Origin: Planctomycetota bacterium
GTDB taxonomy: Bacteria; Planctomycetota; SZUA-567
DNA: 7,459 nt
NCBI GenBank assembly: GCA_031278535.1
Contig: JAITKH010000041.1
Span: 1 to 7,459 of the forward strand
Direction of reading: 5' to 3'
The position numbers were made by a program, and so were the translations under genes. The notes beneath the pieces are model-generated. The model did not search any database. It was not told where the DNA came from and was given only the letters and a program-made list of their open reading frames with translations. This document shows positions 6,775 through 7,459 of this stretch, in pieces. Every line of letters begins with the position of its first letter. Position 1 is the first letter of the stretch.

Positions 6775-7459
6775 TTATCCAACCGGCATCAGAAGATCGG
6801 GCAGGAACATGACCAGCGGCGCGATGTAGGTAATCAGGAGAAGTACGCCGACCATGGCCAGGAAGAAGGGGATGAACGCCCGCACCGTGCTGGCGATGGA
6901 AATCTTGGCTATGCCGCAGGCCACGAACAGGCAGACTCCCACCGGCGGAGTGAAGAGGCCGATGGCCAAGTTCACCACCATGATCACCCCGAAATGCACC
7001 GGATCGATGCCGACATTGGTGACGATAGGGAGGAAGATGGGGGCGAAAATGATCACGGCCGGGGAAAGATCGAGCCAGGTGCCGACAAAAAGGAGGAAAA
7101 GATTGACCACCAAAAGGAGCATGAACTTGTTGACGGTGATTCCGAGGATAAGTTCGGCGATCATGGCCGGTACGCCCTGGTGCGAGAAAAGGAAACCGAG
7201 GGCCGAGGCGGTGGCGATCATCAGCGCCACCTGGCCGGTAGTCACCGACACTTCCGCCAGGATGTTCGGAATGTCGCGTAGTCGAAGTTCTCCATACCAG
7301 TATCGGCCCAGAACATAGGAATAGAACACCGCCACCCCGGCCGCCTCGGTGGGCGTGAACACGCCGGCGATGATGCCGCCGAGGATAATGACGATGGTGA
7401 GCATCGCCGGGATGCCCTTGAGGAGGATGACGACAGTTTCGCCCCAGGTGAAGCTTTCA
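6775..7459 (-). CDS. dctM: TRAP transporter large permease, DctM family, C-terminal part (5' end outside window)
   Basis: The frame is open to the right edge. The in-frame ATG at 7404 is internal, because family sequence (WGETVVILLKGIPA) continues upstream of it. About 228 C-terminal residues are visible, roughly half of a normal DctM. Landmarks are IAGVFTPTEAAGVAVFY, VVNLFLLFVGTWLDLSPAVI, IDPVHFGVIMVVNLAIGL and FTPPVGVCLFVACG, all typical of the second half of the symporter channel. The stop is TAA 6777-6775. The dehydratase gene starts 26 bases later or overlaps directly, so the two are almost certainly co-transcribed. A dctP and dctQ partner set is expected further right. The protein differs throughout from the plus-strand DctM, for example GTWLDLSPAVI against GMFIEGTAATI, which points to a separate transporter with its own substrate. 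Confidence 0.93.
   Translation of the reverse strand, partial: ESFTWGETVVILLKGIPAMLTIVIILGGIIAGVFTPTEAAGVAVFYSYVLGRYWYGELRLRDIPNILAEVSVTTGQVALMIATASALGFLFSHQGVPAMIAELILGITVNKFMLLLVVNLFLLFVGTWLDLSPAVIIFAPIFLPIVTNVGIDPVHFGVIMVVNLAIGLFTPPVGVCLFVACGIAKISIASTVRAFIPFFLAMVGVLLLITYIAPLVMFLPDLLMPVG

Noticed and set aside
6775..7404. ATG 7404 as the start of the right-edge DctM
   Set aside because: The frame stays open upstream with family-like sequence, so the gene is cut by the window edge rather than starting here.

Overview
The window looks like chromosomal DNA of a GC-rich, Gram-negative-type bacterium. The basis is a DctP-type periplasmic binding protein with a Sec signal, two TRAP transporters, and almost gapless gene packing. 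I cannot name the organism. TRAP systems combined with a type III pantothenate kinase would fit many anaerobic or marine diderms, but that is only a guess. There are seven genes on two strands that converge near position 3555. I see no RNA gene, insertion sequence, CRISPR array or long gene-free stretch; the longest gap is about 100 bases.

Plus strand (1-3558): the 3' part of an amidohydrolase/deacetylase-family metallohydrolase comes first. After a 102-base gap follows a complete three-gene TRAP transporter: dctP (periplasmic binding protein), dctQ (small membrane subunit) and dctM (large membrane subunit). A GC-rich stem-loop sits between dctP and dctQ, and dctQ and dctM overlap by 8 bases. 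The layout suggests uptake of a carboxylate that carries an amide or acyl group, which the hydrolase could then cleave in the cytoplasm. That functional link is inferred from neighbourhood only.

Minus strand (7459 down to 3552): the C-terminal part of a second, clearly different TRAP DctM subunit runs in from the right edge. It is followed at short spacing by an IlvD/Edd-family dehydratase, then coaX (type III pantothenate kinase) and lipB (octanoyltransferase). Junctions are tight: 26 bases (or a TAATG overlap) between dctM and ilvD, 18 bases between ilvD and coaX, and an ATGA overlap between coaX and lipB. This is most likely one operon. The dehydratase has family catalytic motifs with several non-standard residues. 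Next to a TRAP permease it may act on a sugar acid rather than in branched-chain amino acid synthesis. coaX and lipB supply two cofactors, CoA and lipoate, used by 2-oxoacid dehydrogenases. An operon that imports a sugar acid, dehydrates it to a 2-keto acid and provides those cofactors is an attractive but unproven reading.

The two operons meet tail to tail, with the dctM and lipB reading frames overlapping by 7 bases. I did not find a clearly new biological system. The most unusual points are the cofactor genes in a transport/catabolic operon, the divergent dehydratase and hydrolase motifs, and the stem-loop between dctP and dctQ.
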